This document shows positions 16,593 through 24,212 of a stretch of DNA of 64,000 nucleotides, piece after piece. The DNA is taken from assembly GCF_012932145.1 (NCBI RefSeq), contig NZ_MWOK01000011.1, forward strand, positions 87,695 through 151,694, given 5' to 3'. The notes under the pieces are model-generated. The model was not told the origin of the DNA. It ran no database searches and was given only the letters and a program-made list of their open reading frames with translations. This DNA is from Acidovorax sp. SRB_14 (lineage in GTDB: Bacteria > Pseudomonadota > Gammaproteobacteria > Burkholderiales > Burkholderiaceae_C). A program made the position numbers and the translations under genes. Positions within the stretch are counted from its first letter, which is position 1, and the number at the start of each line of letters is the position of its first letter.

Positions 16593-18017
16593 TCAATCCG
16601 CGAGGGATGCTAGAGATAGACGCAGCGACGCTGCGTGCTCCGCGGCGCGTAGGCCGGTGACTGCCGCACGCGTGAGGCCGCCGACATAGCCTGCGTGTTC
16701 GCCGCCTTCGACCCCGCCGATGCAGCTGCCGGCGGCATATAAGCCTGGGAACACGCTGCCGTCAGCACGGCTCGCGCGACTCCAGCCGTCGACGGCGATG
16801 CCGCCCATGGTGTGCGTCATCCCGGCCACCAGCGGAACGGCGTAGAAGGGCGCCTGCACGATGGGGAACGCGGGCTTGGTGCCGACGCTGCGTGCCGGCT
16901 CGAGCGCACCCAGCTGGCTCGCCGTATGCGCCGCGTTATAGGCAGCTACCTCACGGACAAGCGTCTCGGGTGGCAGCCCCGCCTCGGCTGCCAGCGCCCC
17001 GAGAGTGGGCGCCACATGTAACGTGCCGCCACGCTGCACCAGCCGCGGATTTGGTGGCTTGATGTAGGTGCGACCGGGACCGTTCCAGACTATGTCGTCG
17101 AACACGACAAAGGCACCGGCCGGCTGTGCCAACTCCGCGAGGCGGTTGGCCAGGAAGATGCCGCCGCGGCCTTCGTCGGCGAAGCGGCGACCATCAGGCC
17201 CGACCACGATGGCAGCAACGGCCACCAAGTCCAGCCAGGGATAGGGCCACAAAGCGTCGTTTTGAAGCGCGTCGCGGCATTGCAGGTGGCCATAGAAGCC
17301 GCGCATCTGCGATAGCTGCGCGCCTGCCGCCACAGCCATCTGCAGCCCGTCGCCGCGTGCAGTGCGCGCATTGCGCTGAAGCACCTGGTCCGGTTGCGGC
17401 GACAGTCCGAACTGTTTTACCAGTTCTGGATTTGCCTGGAAGCCGCCGTCGGCAATCACAACCGCCTGGCAACGCACTTCGAAGTCGTCGCCACGCACAC
17501 CGTGGCAAGCGCCGTCGCGTAGGACGAGCTCACGCGCGCGCCGTCCGCGCAGCACGCTGCCGCCGCCCGCGACTAGCGCGGCCTCCAGCCGGCGCAGCAT
17601 GACGTCGCCCGCGCGGCCGAGGATGTCGAATGGGCCGTTGCGATGCAGCGACGGCGGTGCCAGCGAGAACGCATGGTGCGGCTCGGCGCTGGCCTTCATG
17701 AAACGCACGCCGCAGGACTGCAGCCAGCGCACGGCGCGCAGTGAATCTTCAGCCAGCGCACGCTGCAAGCCCGGATGGGCAGTGCCGCGGCTGGCTACGG
17801 CGATGGCCTTTTCCAACGCATCGGCCCCGATGGCAGGGGACTTCATCGCCATGTGGAAGATGCCGTTGGTCATCCGGGAGTTGCACAGGTAACGCGCCTC
17901 AGCCGACTGTTCAAGCAGGACAGCACGCAAGCCCAGCTGCGCCGCGCGCGCCGCCGCCGTCAAGCCGGCCAGACCGCCCCCGACCACGCAGATGTCTACA
18001 TCCAGTACTTGTGTCAT
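16593..18017 (-). CDS. FAD-dependent fumarate-reductase-like flavoprotein (membrane-partnered)
   Basis: A 474-residue FAD_binding_2 family flavoprotein, intact counterpart of the pseudogene at 14610-15590. It begins MTQVLDVDICVVGGGLAGLT (GGGLAG at 13-18); conserved features are VVIADGGFQANPELVKQFG, RGFYGHLQCRDALQND and the C-terminal FAD contact YAAGSCIGGVEGGEHAGYVGG. It lacks a signal peptide and haem or Fe-S motifs. Its start overlaps the stop of a small two-helix membrane protein (ATGA), suggesting that the two are made in fixed ratio and form a membrane-bound dehydrogenase or reductase. A receptor gene lies upstream on the same strand. The substrate is unknown. Confidence 0.85.
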   Translation of the reverse strand: MTQVLDVDICVVGGGLAGLTAAARAAQLGLRAVLLEQSAEARYLCNSRMTNGIFHMAMKSPAIGADALEKAIAVASRGTAHPGLQRALAEDSLRAVRWLQSCGVRFMKASAEPHHAFSLAPPSLHRNGPFDILGRAGDVMLRRLEAALVAGGGSVLRGRRARELVLRDGACHGVRGDDFEVRCQAVVIADGGFQANPELVKQFGLSPQPDQVLQRNARTARGDGLQMAVAAGAQLSQMRGFYGHLQCRDALQNDALWPYPWLDLVAVAAIVVGPDGRRFADEGRGGIFLANRLAELAQPAGAFVVFDDIVWNGPGRTYIKPPNPRLVQRGGTLHVAPTLGALAAEAGLPPETLVREVAAYNAAHTASQLGALEPARSVGTKPAFPIVQAPFYAVPLVAGMTHTMGGIAVDGWSRASRADGSVFPGLYAAGSCIGGVEGGEHAGYVGGLTRAAVTGLRAAEHAASLRLSLASLAD

Positions 18018-18271
18018 TGGGGCAGGAGAGTGTCGGCCACGAGCGCCAGGACGTCCAGAGCCACCTTCAGCACGAAGTTGAGCGCCACGCCGGCCGAAAC
18101 GCCGACTGCCCACAGCTCCGGTAGCCCAGTCCGGGTGCCGATCCAGCCGATGATGGCGGCCACCGCCACACCTGCACCCACCCGCATCACCTTGTCATGG
18201 CGCAGCGCGAAGCGGAGGGATTGATAGTCTTCTGCCGCCTGCACGGGTGGCAAGGAAGTGGTCTGCGTCAT
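18014..18271 (-). CDS. Small two-helix membrane protein (anchor-like), copy 2
   Basis: An 85-residue protein with a polar N-terminus (about 30 residues, DYQSLRFALRHDKVMR) and two predicted membrane helices (VGAGVAVAAIIGWIGTRTGL and ELWAVGVSAGVALNFVLKVA), ending LVADTLLPQ. Its stop overlaps the start of the flavoprotein by ATGA. The same topology and C-terminal pattern (LLPR/LLPQ) occur in the protein at 14293-14499. No named family is recognised. A quinone-side anchor for the flavoprotein is a reasonable inference, although it lacks obvious haem-ligand His pairs in the membrane segments. Confidence 0.7.
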   Translation of the reverse strand: MTQTTSLPPVQAAEDYQSLRFALRHDKVMRVGAGVAVAAIIGWIGTRTGLPELWAVGVSAGVALNFVLKVALDVLALVADTLLPQ

Positions 18272-18347
18272 GTTCTGTCCTGTCTCTTGAGATGTGTGGT
18301 TAAAGGGGCCATCGGCCGGCCTGCGGCGCAATGGCCCTGGCGTCCGG

Positions 18348-19322
18348 TTACTCTACGAGAGGCATCTGCGCGGTCTTGACGAACTCGCGCCAGCGCTGCC
18401 CTTGGGCGCTCACCATGTTGTGGAAATTCCCGGGGGTTCCGGTCATCGGGTAGTGCGCCATCTTGGCAAGGCGCTCGATGATCTCGGGATCCCTAGCCGT
18501 CTCGTTGATCACGGCGTTGAGGCGTCGCACGAGGTCCTCCGGCAGACCGGCGCGGCCCACCAGGCCACTGAACAGTTCCATCGTAAAGTCGAAGCCGCAC
18601 TCGCGCATGGTCGGGACATCCGGCAGTCCATCCTGCCGCTTCGGGGTGGATACGGCCAGCGCTTTGAGCCTTCCAGCCTTCACCAGCGGCAACGCGACAT
18701 TGGGTGCGCTGAAGGTCAGCGCAATGTTGCCGGAGACCACGTCGGCCACGGAGGCGGCATCGCCCTTATACGGCACGTGTGTCATGTCCAGCTTGGCTGT
18801 ACGGTTGATCCACTCGCCGGCAAGATGGTTGCCCGTTCCGCCCCCGGCCGAGGCGTAGGCCAGCTTGCCGGGGTTGGCCTTGGCATAGGCAGCGAACTGG
18901 CGCAGGTCCTGCACGGGCAGCGAGTTTGGCGCCACCGCCACGTAAGCGTAGCCGCAAGCCACGCCGATCATCGTGAAGTCGCGCGCGGGATCGAAGCGAG
19001 GGTTCTCCTGCGTCGCCGGATTGAACACGAGTTGCGCGGTCGGGGCCCACATCAGTGTGTGGCCATCGGCCGGTTGCGCCAGCATCTGGCGCGCCGCAAT
19101 GTCGCCGTTGGCGCCGGGCACATTCTCCACAATGACCGGCTGGCCCAGGGTGCGGGCCAGCCTCTCGGCAAACATGCGCGCCACGATGTCGGTGGGACCG
19201 CCGGGCGAATAACCGACCAGGATACGCACGGGGCGTTGCGGATAGCTCTGCGCCTGGAGGGGCAGTCCGGCCATCGTGAGCGCGCCGCCGACCAGCAGTT
19301 GGCGCCTTGAGAAAATCGTCAT
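18348..19322 (-). CDS. Bug/TctC-family periplasmic solute receptor 3 (Tat-like signal)
   Basis: A 324-residue tripartite tricarboxylate transporter receptor. The signal peptide MTIFSRRQLLVGGALTMAGL contains SRRQLL, a twin-arginine export motif, unlike the Sec-type signals of receptors 1 and 2. The mature protein starts SYPQRPVRILVGYSPGGPTD, the family fingerprint, and includes VPYKGDAASVADVVSGNI. It heads a minus-strand operon with the small membrane protein and the flavoprotein; a type 2 operator lies 19 bp upstream. The ligand is unknown but should be the pathway substrate or a related carboxylate. Confidence 0.92.
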   Translation of the reverse strand: MTIFSRRQLLVGGALTMAGLPLQAQSYPQRPVRILVGYSPGGPTDIVARMFAERLARTLGQPVIVENVPGANGDIAARQMLAQPADGHTLMWAPTAQLVFNPATQENPRFDPARDFTMIGVACGYAYVAVAPNSLPVQDLRQFAAYAKANPGKLAYASAGGGTGNHLAGEWINRTAKLDMTHVPYKGDAASVADVVSGNIALTFSAPNVALPLVKAGRLKALAVSTPKRQDGLPDVPTMRECGFDFTMELFSGLVGRAGLPEDLVRRLNAVINETARDPEIIERLAKMAHYPMTGTPGNFHNMVSAQGQRWREFVKTAQMPLVE

Positions 19323-19340
19323 GGAAATTACCTTTAAATT

Positions 19341-19351
19341 TGGTCAGACCT
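19341..19351. promoter_or_regulatory. FadR/GntR operator TGGTCAGACCT (type 2, site C)
   Basis: TGGTCAGACCT differs from TGGTCNGACCA only at the last base. It is placed 19 bp upstream of the receptor 3 start codon on the minus strand. Confidence 0.6.
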
Positions 19352-19431
19352 ATCTAGGGACCCAACGTTCTCACAAGGATCCACTGCGGTAAGCTTATCA
19401 CCGCATTCCGCAATGATATTATGGTCGGACC

Positions 19432-19442
19432 ACATTTTCAAG
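19432..19442. promoter_or_regulatory. FadR/GntR operator TGGTCGGACCA (type 2, site D)
   Basis: TGGTCGGACCA, identical to site B, lies 38 bp upstream of the SDR start at 19481. With site C it covers the divergent promoter region 19323-19480. Confidence 0.7.
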
Positions 19443-19480
19443 GCTGGCATGAGCCTGTCACATTTTTTAGTACTACACCC

Positions 19481-20236
19481 ATGAGCACTTTCAGAACTTC
19501 CCTCGTTACCGGCGCCGCCGGCGGCATCGGCCTCGAAACCGCCGAAACCCTTGCACGCCGCGGCGACCGCGTGATCCTGCTAGATCGCAGCGACCAGGTG
19601 CAGGAGGTTGCTGCGGCCATGCGCGCTGAGGACCTGCAGGCCGAAGCCTTCGTCGCCGACTTAACGGACTTGGCGCAGATCGACGACGTGGCCAACCGCA
19701 TCCTGACTTTCACCGGCGGCATCGACATCCTGGTCAACAACGCTGGCGTCCATCCCAAGATCAATGGGCGCATTCCCGGTTTCGAGGACATTACGGCGCA
19801 AGACTGGGAAATGGTGTTTCGCATCAACACCACCGCGCCCTTCTTGCTGTGCCAGCGGTTCCTTGGAGGGATGAAGGAGAAGAAGTGGGGCCGCGTCGTC
19901 AATATCGCGTCGCGTGCGGCGCGCGCGTACTCGGACCGCGCCGGCACGCACTACTCGGCCTCCAAGGCCGCGGTAATCGCCATGACCCGCAAGTTCGCCG
20001 GCGACTACGCCGCATACGGCATCACCGCCAACTGCATCGCCCCTGGCCAGATCATGACACCCCTGGCCCGACGGTCCACCCCGGAAGTGCTGGAGGCGGC
20101 GGTGCGCCGCATTCCGGTAGGGCGGATCGGCACAGTGGAAGAAGTGGCCGCCGCCGCGGCCTACTTCACCAGCGACCTCGCGGCCTTCGTGACCGGCACT
20201 GTGCTAGACGTCAACGGTGGCGAAACCATGTTGTGA
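19481..20236 (+). CDS. SDR-family NAD(P)-dependent oxidoreductase
   Basis: A 251-residue classical SDR with cofactor motif TGAAGGIG (10-17), NNAG (86-89), catalytic Ser144 (VVNIASRAA), Tyr158 and Lys162 (HYSASKAAV), and the C-terminal pattern FVTGTVLDVNGG. MSTFRTSLVTG is the natural start although the frame is open further upstream. It is divergent from receptor 3 and shares the promoter region carrying two type 2 operators, so it belongs to the regulator 2 regulon. It probably oxidises a hydroxyl or reduces a keto group of a pathway intermediate. Confidence 0.9.
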   Translation: MSTFRTSLVTGAAGGIGLETAETLARRGDRVILLDRSDQVQEVAAAMRAEDLQAEAFVADLTDLAQIDDVANRILTFTGGIDILVNNAGVHPKINGRIPGFEDITAQDWEMVFRINTTAPFLLCQRFLGGMKEKKWGRVVNIASRAARAYSDRAGTHYSASKAAVIAMTRKFAGDYAAYGITANCIAPGQIMTPLARRSTPEVLEAAVRRIPVGRIGTVEEVAAAAAYFTSDLAAFVTGTVLDVNGGETML

Positions 20237-20296
20237 GTGCCGCAACAAGAGCGCTCAGGTGTGGCCGGGAAAACCTAGCAGCTTCGGGTGCAGAGT

Positions 20297-20321
20297 GCGC
20301 TATCGGCCTGGCCGATAGCGC
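20297..20321. terminator. Perfect 11-bp hairpin after the SDR gene
   Basis: GCGCTATCGGC (20297-20307), a 3-nt loop CTG, then GCCGATAGCGC (20311-20321): a perfect stem 60 bp after the SDR stop. No T-run follows. It may be a terminator stem or a repeat. The remainder of 20237-20759 shows no gene I can support. Confidence 0.5.
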
Positions 20322-20759
20322 GTTAGTCAACGGAGTGCGCTCGACGCTTCGGCGACCTCGTCGGCACTTTTGCCAAGTCCTCTGTGATAGGCGCACCGTA
20401 TCCACCTTCTAACTTAAAGACCAATGGACTCAAGTCGATAAGAATAGCCGAAGGCGTCTTGAAGCTTCAGGATGTCTGCTTCTCTGATCGGGCACGTTTG
20501 TCAAGTGCGCAGCGTCTCGGTATTCATTGGGTACGTCGAACAGAACGTCTCGGTGCAGCTCACGCTTGTCTACGCAGTCGGGATCGGCCGTGAGGCCGAC
20601 GCTGCACACATTGGTCAGAAGGAACGGAAGAGCCATGCTTTTGGACGCGCTGTGATGCGCAGCAGTCATATACGGCTTCATCCGGACCATCGTCTACACC
20701 TCGACGCTCAAACTCTGGTTCCCTTCAGTTTTTCGATCATGACAGGCCTTCTTTAGGCT

Positions 20760-21803
20760 TCAGGCCGCCGTCACCTCTGGCGGTTGCCGACCCCAGCGGA
20801 AGTCAGACTCGTCGACCCACATGCGATGCAGGATCACCGCCAGCTTGCGGGCCACGGCAATCACCGCGCGTCGATGGCCTCGCGTCTTGGCCAGGCGCAT
20901 GCCCCAGGCTTTGAGCGATGACCACTGTGCATTGCGCGTGAGCAGCGAGTGCGCGGCAATGTAGAGCGCGCTGCGCACGTCGGCATCACCCGCTCGGGAG
21001 ATGTGGCCTGGGTTGTCGACCTCGCCTGACTGATAGCGTTTGGGCGTCAGGCCGAAGTGGGCTGCGACGTTGCGCGAGGACTTGAAGCGCGCCGGGTCGT
21101 CGACGCCCGCCTTGAAGGTCAGCGCGGTGACCGGCCCAACGCCGGGAATCGTCATCAGGCGTGTGCACAGCGGGTCGGCCTTGACCAGCGCCTTGATGGC
21201 GTTGTCGAGCTTGAGGTAGGTCTTGTAGAGCATAGTGCGTGCATCCAGCAAGGGCGTGAGCGCGCAGGAGAGCATCTCGTCATGCGCAAAGGTCTCGCGC
21301 ACCTCGGCGTCGAAGGCGCCATGGCCGACCCGGCTCGCCAGGCGGGTGCCGAAGACGCGCAGCAGGCCCCGCAGTTCGTTCTCCAAGTCGACGCATTTCT
21401 TCAGGATGGCCTTGCGGCTGGCGAGCAGCGCACGCACGCGGTGGCTGTGCAGGCTCTTGATATGCACGCGGCTGTACCAGCCGGTGCGCAGGATCTTGGC
21501 GATACCGCGCGCGTCATTGCGATCGGTCTTGTTGCGCATCGCTGAGAGGGTGTTCTTGACCTGCCGGGCTTCCAGGCAGATGACTTCGAAGCCGGCTGCT
21601 TGCAGGCCGTAAGTGAGGTACTGGCTCAGGGCGCCGGCCTCGAATCCGACAGAGGTCACGTCCGGGCTGAAGGCGCGCAGCCAGTCCGCGATAACGTCGA
21701 CCTGCGCATCGAGCTTGGCCTCGCGGCAGACTTCGCCCTTGTCGTCCACGATGCAGATCGACACGGAGCGCAGGGACACATCGATTCCGGTGAAGTAGGT
21801 CAT
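20760..21803 (-). CDS. IS110-family transposase (DEDD recombinase)
   Basis: A 347-residue IS110-family transposase. The N-terminal RuvC-like domain keeps the DEDD residues Asp8 (GIDVSLRS), Glu55 (GFEAGA), Asp94 and Asp97 (KTDRNDARGIAKI). The C-terminal Transposase_20 domain keeps the helix-hairpin-helix MTIPGVGPVTAL and the Ser region HFGLTPKRYQSG...GHISRAGDADVR. Length is normal and no frameshift is visible, so the enzyme may be active. IS110 elements are guided by a bridge RNA encoded in their non-coding end; the 21804-~21940 stretch upstream of the gene is the place to look. Terminal inverted repeats are not expected, so exact ends are not assigned. Confidence 0.93.
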   Translation of the reverse strand: MTYFTGIDVSLRSVSICIVDDKGEVCREAKLDAQVDVIADWLRAFSPDVTSVGFEAGALSQYLTYGLQAAGFEVICLEARQVKNTLSAMRNKTDRNDARGIAKILRTGWYSRVHIKSLHSHRVRALLASRKAILKKCVDLENELRGLLRVFGTRLASRVGHGAFDAEVRETFAHDEMLSCALTPLLDARTMLYKTYLKLDNAIKALVKADPLCTRLMTIPGVGPVTALTFKAGVDDPARFKSSRNVAAHFGLTPKRYQSGEVDNPGHISRAGDADVRSALYIAAHSLLTRNAQWSSLKAWGMRLAKTRGHRRAVIAVARKLAVILHRMWVDESDFRWGRQPPEVTAA

Positions 21804-21940
21804 GGAACTCTCCTTCGTAGTGGGTTTACGAGTCTAGGAAGAGAACTCTGCGGGTCAATCAACCCGCCCGATCACCGATGCTTCTGGCCGGTACCGCTAG
21901 TTCACAGGCCGTGAAAGCTGCCTTGACCTGCGTGGAGCCG
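21804..21940 (-). ncRNA. Candidate IS110 left end / bridge-RNA region
   Basis: The non-coding stretch directly upstream of the transposase corresponds to the end that encodes the bridge RNA in IS110-group elements. It contains a stem-loop GCGGGT (21850-21855), loop CAATCA, ACCCGC (21862-21867). Target- and donor-binding loops were not modelled, so RNA boundaries are approximate and the call rests on family knowledge and position. Confidence 0.35.
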
Positions 21941-22110
21941 CGGATCATGGTCGCCCTATGCGATAGCTCTGCTAAATGGTGGGTCCTGGCAGTGCAGCGG
22001 TCACTCGGCCCATGAAAAGCCCAATGACCGGTAATGGCGGCAGCCATCGGTCCGCCAAAACTGGATGAGGCAGCCAGCCTGAAGCCGACCCCAATCGACG
22101 ACGTCGGCTT
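21940..22110. repeat. Dispersed intergenic repeat, copy 1
   Basis: This AT-poor intergenic segment has blocks ATGGTCGCCC, GCAGCGGTCA, CATGAA and GGCAGCCAGCCTGAAGCCGA in the same order as a second segment at about 39477-39620. The core GGCAn-CAGCCTGAA also occurs at 23445-23460 and 36553-36569. It appears to be a diverged dispersed repeat of unknown nature. The rest of 22110-22201 shows only the PIN gene leader. Confidence 0.45.
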
Positions 22111-22201
22111 TGCAGCGTTAGGCGACGCTGGTCGACCCCTGGTTTAACGTCAGCTTCGGGGCCAAGCGGTCACAGGAGCCGGCGGCGATTGATAATCCTG
22201 C

Positions 22202-23359
22202 ATGCCTAAGGATCTACCGACCGCCACCCAAGCTTGGGAAGACGTCACCTTTTTTTCAATCGACACCAACCTCATCCAGGCCGCCGGCTACAACTTCGCG
22301 CAAGGGGCACTGCATCAGCTGCCGAATCAATTGCCCGAGTCGATCGGACTGCAATTGCCGGAGATTGTGGTGAGCGAAATCGTGAAGCACCGAATGGATT
22401 CAGTGCACAAGGCGCACAAGCAGCTCAAGGGTGCAGCCGATGATCTGCAACGGCTGACTACTGTGGACGTCTCAAAAGTCCAAGGCTCCATCGAAGAGCT
22501 GAATGCGATCGAGGCGGCCACTCAGCACTTCACCCAACAGGTTCACGACTATGCAGCCCAGTGCCGCGGCGCCGTCTTGCCCACGACAGGTGCGAGCGCC
22601 GTGGCCAAACTGTTCGCCGACTACTTTGCACAGCGGCCCCCATTTGGACTGAGTGAGAAGAAGAAGGCGGAATTCCCCGACGCCATGTGCCTGTGGCAGC
22701 TCGAGCGTTACGCCAAAGACAATAACACCATCGGCATCATCGCGTCGGACGACAATGGGTGGAAACAATACGCGGCCGAGTCGGAAACGCTGTACTGCGC
22801 GAGTTCGATCGACGAGTTGGCGGCTCTCTTCGCTGCGACAAACGAGCACGCCAATTCCATTAAGGAGAAGATCGCTGCTGCCGTCAAGGACGCGGGTTCT
22901 CCATTGGGTACCGCTCTCACGGATGCGCTGAATCAACACATTGCAAACGCGCAATGGGACGCCTCAGAGGTCTACTCAGGCTCATCGCACCGTCTCGAAG
23001 CGGAGCCTTCCGATGCCCATGTCGCAAGTTACAGCATTGACGGAGATATCAGCGTCTGGTCTGTGAAGGGTGAACCCACGACGTGGATCGTCGAACTGAC
23101 CGTGCGCGTCAAGGCGAACGTTGACGTGTCCGTCGAATTCTTCGCTTGGGACTCCATCGACAGGGAGGAGCTGAGCCTTGGGGCGCAAGAATTCACTACC
23201 GAGGAAGAGGTCGATGTCGACGTCTTCCTCACCTGCGCCGACGTGCACCTGGAAACCGAACCGAGCGATTGGGACACCGACTTCGAGATTGCTGACGGCA
23301 ACTACTCCCTCGAAGGATTTCAGGTCGAGCTGGACTACGGGCCGCCGGACGACTATTAG
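22202..23359 (+). CDS. PIN-domain (DUF4935-like) protein
   Basis: A 385-residue protein whose first ~200 residues look like a PIN nuclease domain of the DUF4935/PIN_8 type. Asp21 lies in FFSIDTNLIQAAG, acidic residues Glu54/Glu59 follow (LPEIVVSEIVKH), Asp160 is in KKKAEFPDAMCLWQLE, and Asp183/Asp184 in GIIASDDNGWKQY, the usual SxDxxW end of the domain. The C-terminal part (230-385) is acidic, beta-rich and not recognised. PIN proteins cleave RNA and often act as toxins or defence effectors; no antitoxin is seen beside it. It stands alone downstream of the IS110 element and is probably accessory. Confidence 0.75.
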   Translation: MPKDLPTATQAWEDVTFFSIDTNLIQAAGYNFAQGALHQLPNQLPESIGLQLPEIVVSEIVKHRMDSVHKAHKQLKGAADDLQRLTTVDVSKVQGSIEELNAIEAATQHFTQQVHDYAAQCRGAVLPTTGASAVAKLFADYFAQRPPFGLSEKKKAEFPDAMCLWQLERYAKDNNTIGIIASDDNGWKQYAAESETLYCASSIDELAALFAATNEHANSIKEKIAAAVKDAGSPLGTALTDALNQHIANAQWDASEVYSGSSHRLEAEPSDAHVASYSIDGDISVWSVKGEPTTWIVELTVRVKANVDVSVEFFAWDSIDREELSLGAQEFTTEEEVDVDVFLTCADVHLETEPSDWDTDFEIADGNYSLEGFQVELDYGPPDDY

Positions 23360-23444
23360 TCTACGAGCGCATTTGGACTAGATCCCTCAGCCGGCGGCTG
23401 CTTCCCGTCCCTTACCTGACACGCGCCGACCTAGCGCGACAGTC

Positions 23445-23466
23445 GGCAGTCAGCCTGAAGCGGTCG
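23445..23466. repeat. Dispersed repeat core, copy 2
   Basis: GGCAGTCAGCCTGAAGCGGTC shares the core found at 22069, 36553 and 39599. It lies in the 281-bp gap between the PIN gene and the PhnZ-like gene, where no other feature is visible. Confidence 0.4.
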
Positions 23467-23640
23467 CTGCGCCTTGCATTTTCATAAGGTGCCGTACTCC
23501 GATGATGGAGCAGCCGCTGCCCAATGAAATTCCGCATACGAACTACTGCTCGATCCTCTGGCCCAAAAATAGAATGTCAACGACTCGCGGGCCGGGCGTC
23601 GCAAAGGCATGGTTTAAGAACGCCATGGAGTTGCGGTAGC

Positions 23641-24210
23641 CTAGGAATGAACCACTGTGGCTTGCGCGAGCGGCCCCTGTGCAACAACGTCCGCCACGGC
23701 CAAGTAGTGCGCCAAGGGAAGCGTGATTGCACCGCTGACCTTGCTAAGATCATCGTAGCGGCGCAGGCGAATGGCCTCCTGTGCAAATGGCTGAGCGGCA
23801 AATCGCATCGCCTCCTTCGGCAAGAAGGGGCCACCCTGCAAATGCAGGCTAAGCTGCGATGCAGATGACAGCCTTTCCCAATATCCAGACTCTGTAGCGC
23901 ACAGGTAGCGCTTCGCGTCCACGTGCAGGCGGATGGGCTCCAGCACTGCGTCGGGTAGCAGCCCTCGCAGGAACGGTATGGCCACGTACTGGTGAAGATC
24001 GTCGTGCTGCGTAGAGTCGCCTCCCGGCGCCAAAAGATGCCCTAGGTCGTGCAGAAGCGCGGCCACGACCGTGGCGGGCGTTTCACCCGACTTCTCGGCC
24101 CATTGCGCGCACTGCAGCGCGTGCTCCAGCTGGGTTACGGCCTCGCCGCCATACTGGTTGCCCCCGCGTGTTGCAAGCAGATGGCCAACATCGTCAAGAC
24201 TCAAGGCCAT
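23641..24210 (-). CDS. PhnZ-like phosphonate-associated HD-domain oxygenase
   Basis: A 189-residue HD-domain protein of the phosphonate-degradation group. Its N-terminus contains NQYGGEAVTQLEHALQCA, with Tyr20 and Glu23 matching the substrate-gating Tyr and Glu of PhnZ, and the metal-binding HD motif LLHDLGH (His54-Asp55, His58). PhnZ is a mixed-valent diiron oxygenase that cleaves 2-amino-1-hydroxyethylphosphonate to glycine and phosphate. It starts 2 nt from the end of phnE, so it is the last gene of the phnCDE transcript. The 2-oxoglutarate-dependent partner PhnY is not in the window, so the true substrate is uncertain. Confidence 0.8.
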   Translation of the reverse strand: MALSLDDVGHLLATRGGNQYGGEAVTQLEHALQCAQWAEKSGETPATVVAALLHDLGHLLAPGGDSTQHDDLHQYVAIPFLRGLLPDAVLEPIRLHVDAKRYLCATESGYWERLSSASQLSLHLQGGPFLPKEAMRFAAQPFAQEAIRLRRYDDLSKVSGAITLPLAHYLAVADVVAQGPLAQATVVHS

Positions 24211-24212
24211 GT

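Noticed and set aside
20430..20690. 86-codon minus-strand frame near the IS110 element
   Set aside because: Mixed composition but no domain, weak start and no conserved neighbours that I can see; left unannotated.
22110..22125. GTTAGGC-like core considered as an integron attC site
   Set aside because: A matching RYYYAAC partner at attC distance was not found, and no integron integrase is present; only a generic repeat is supported.
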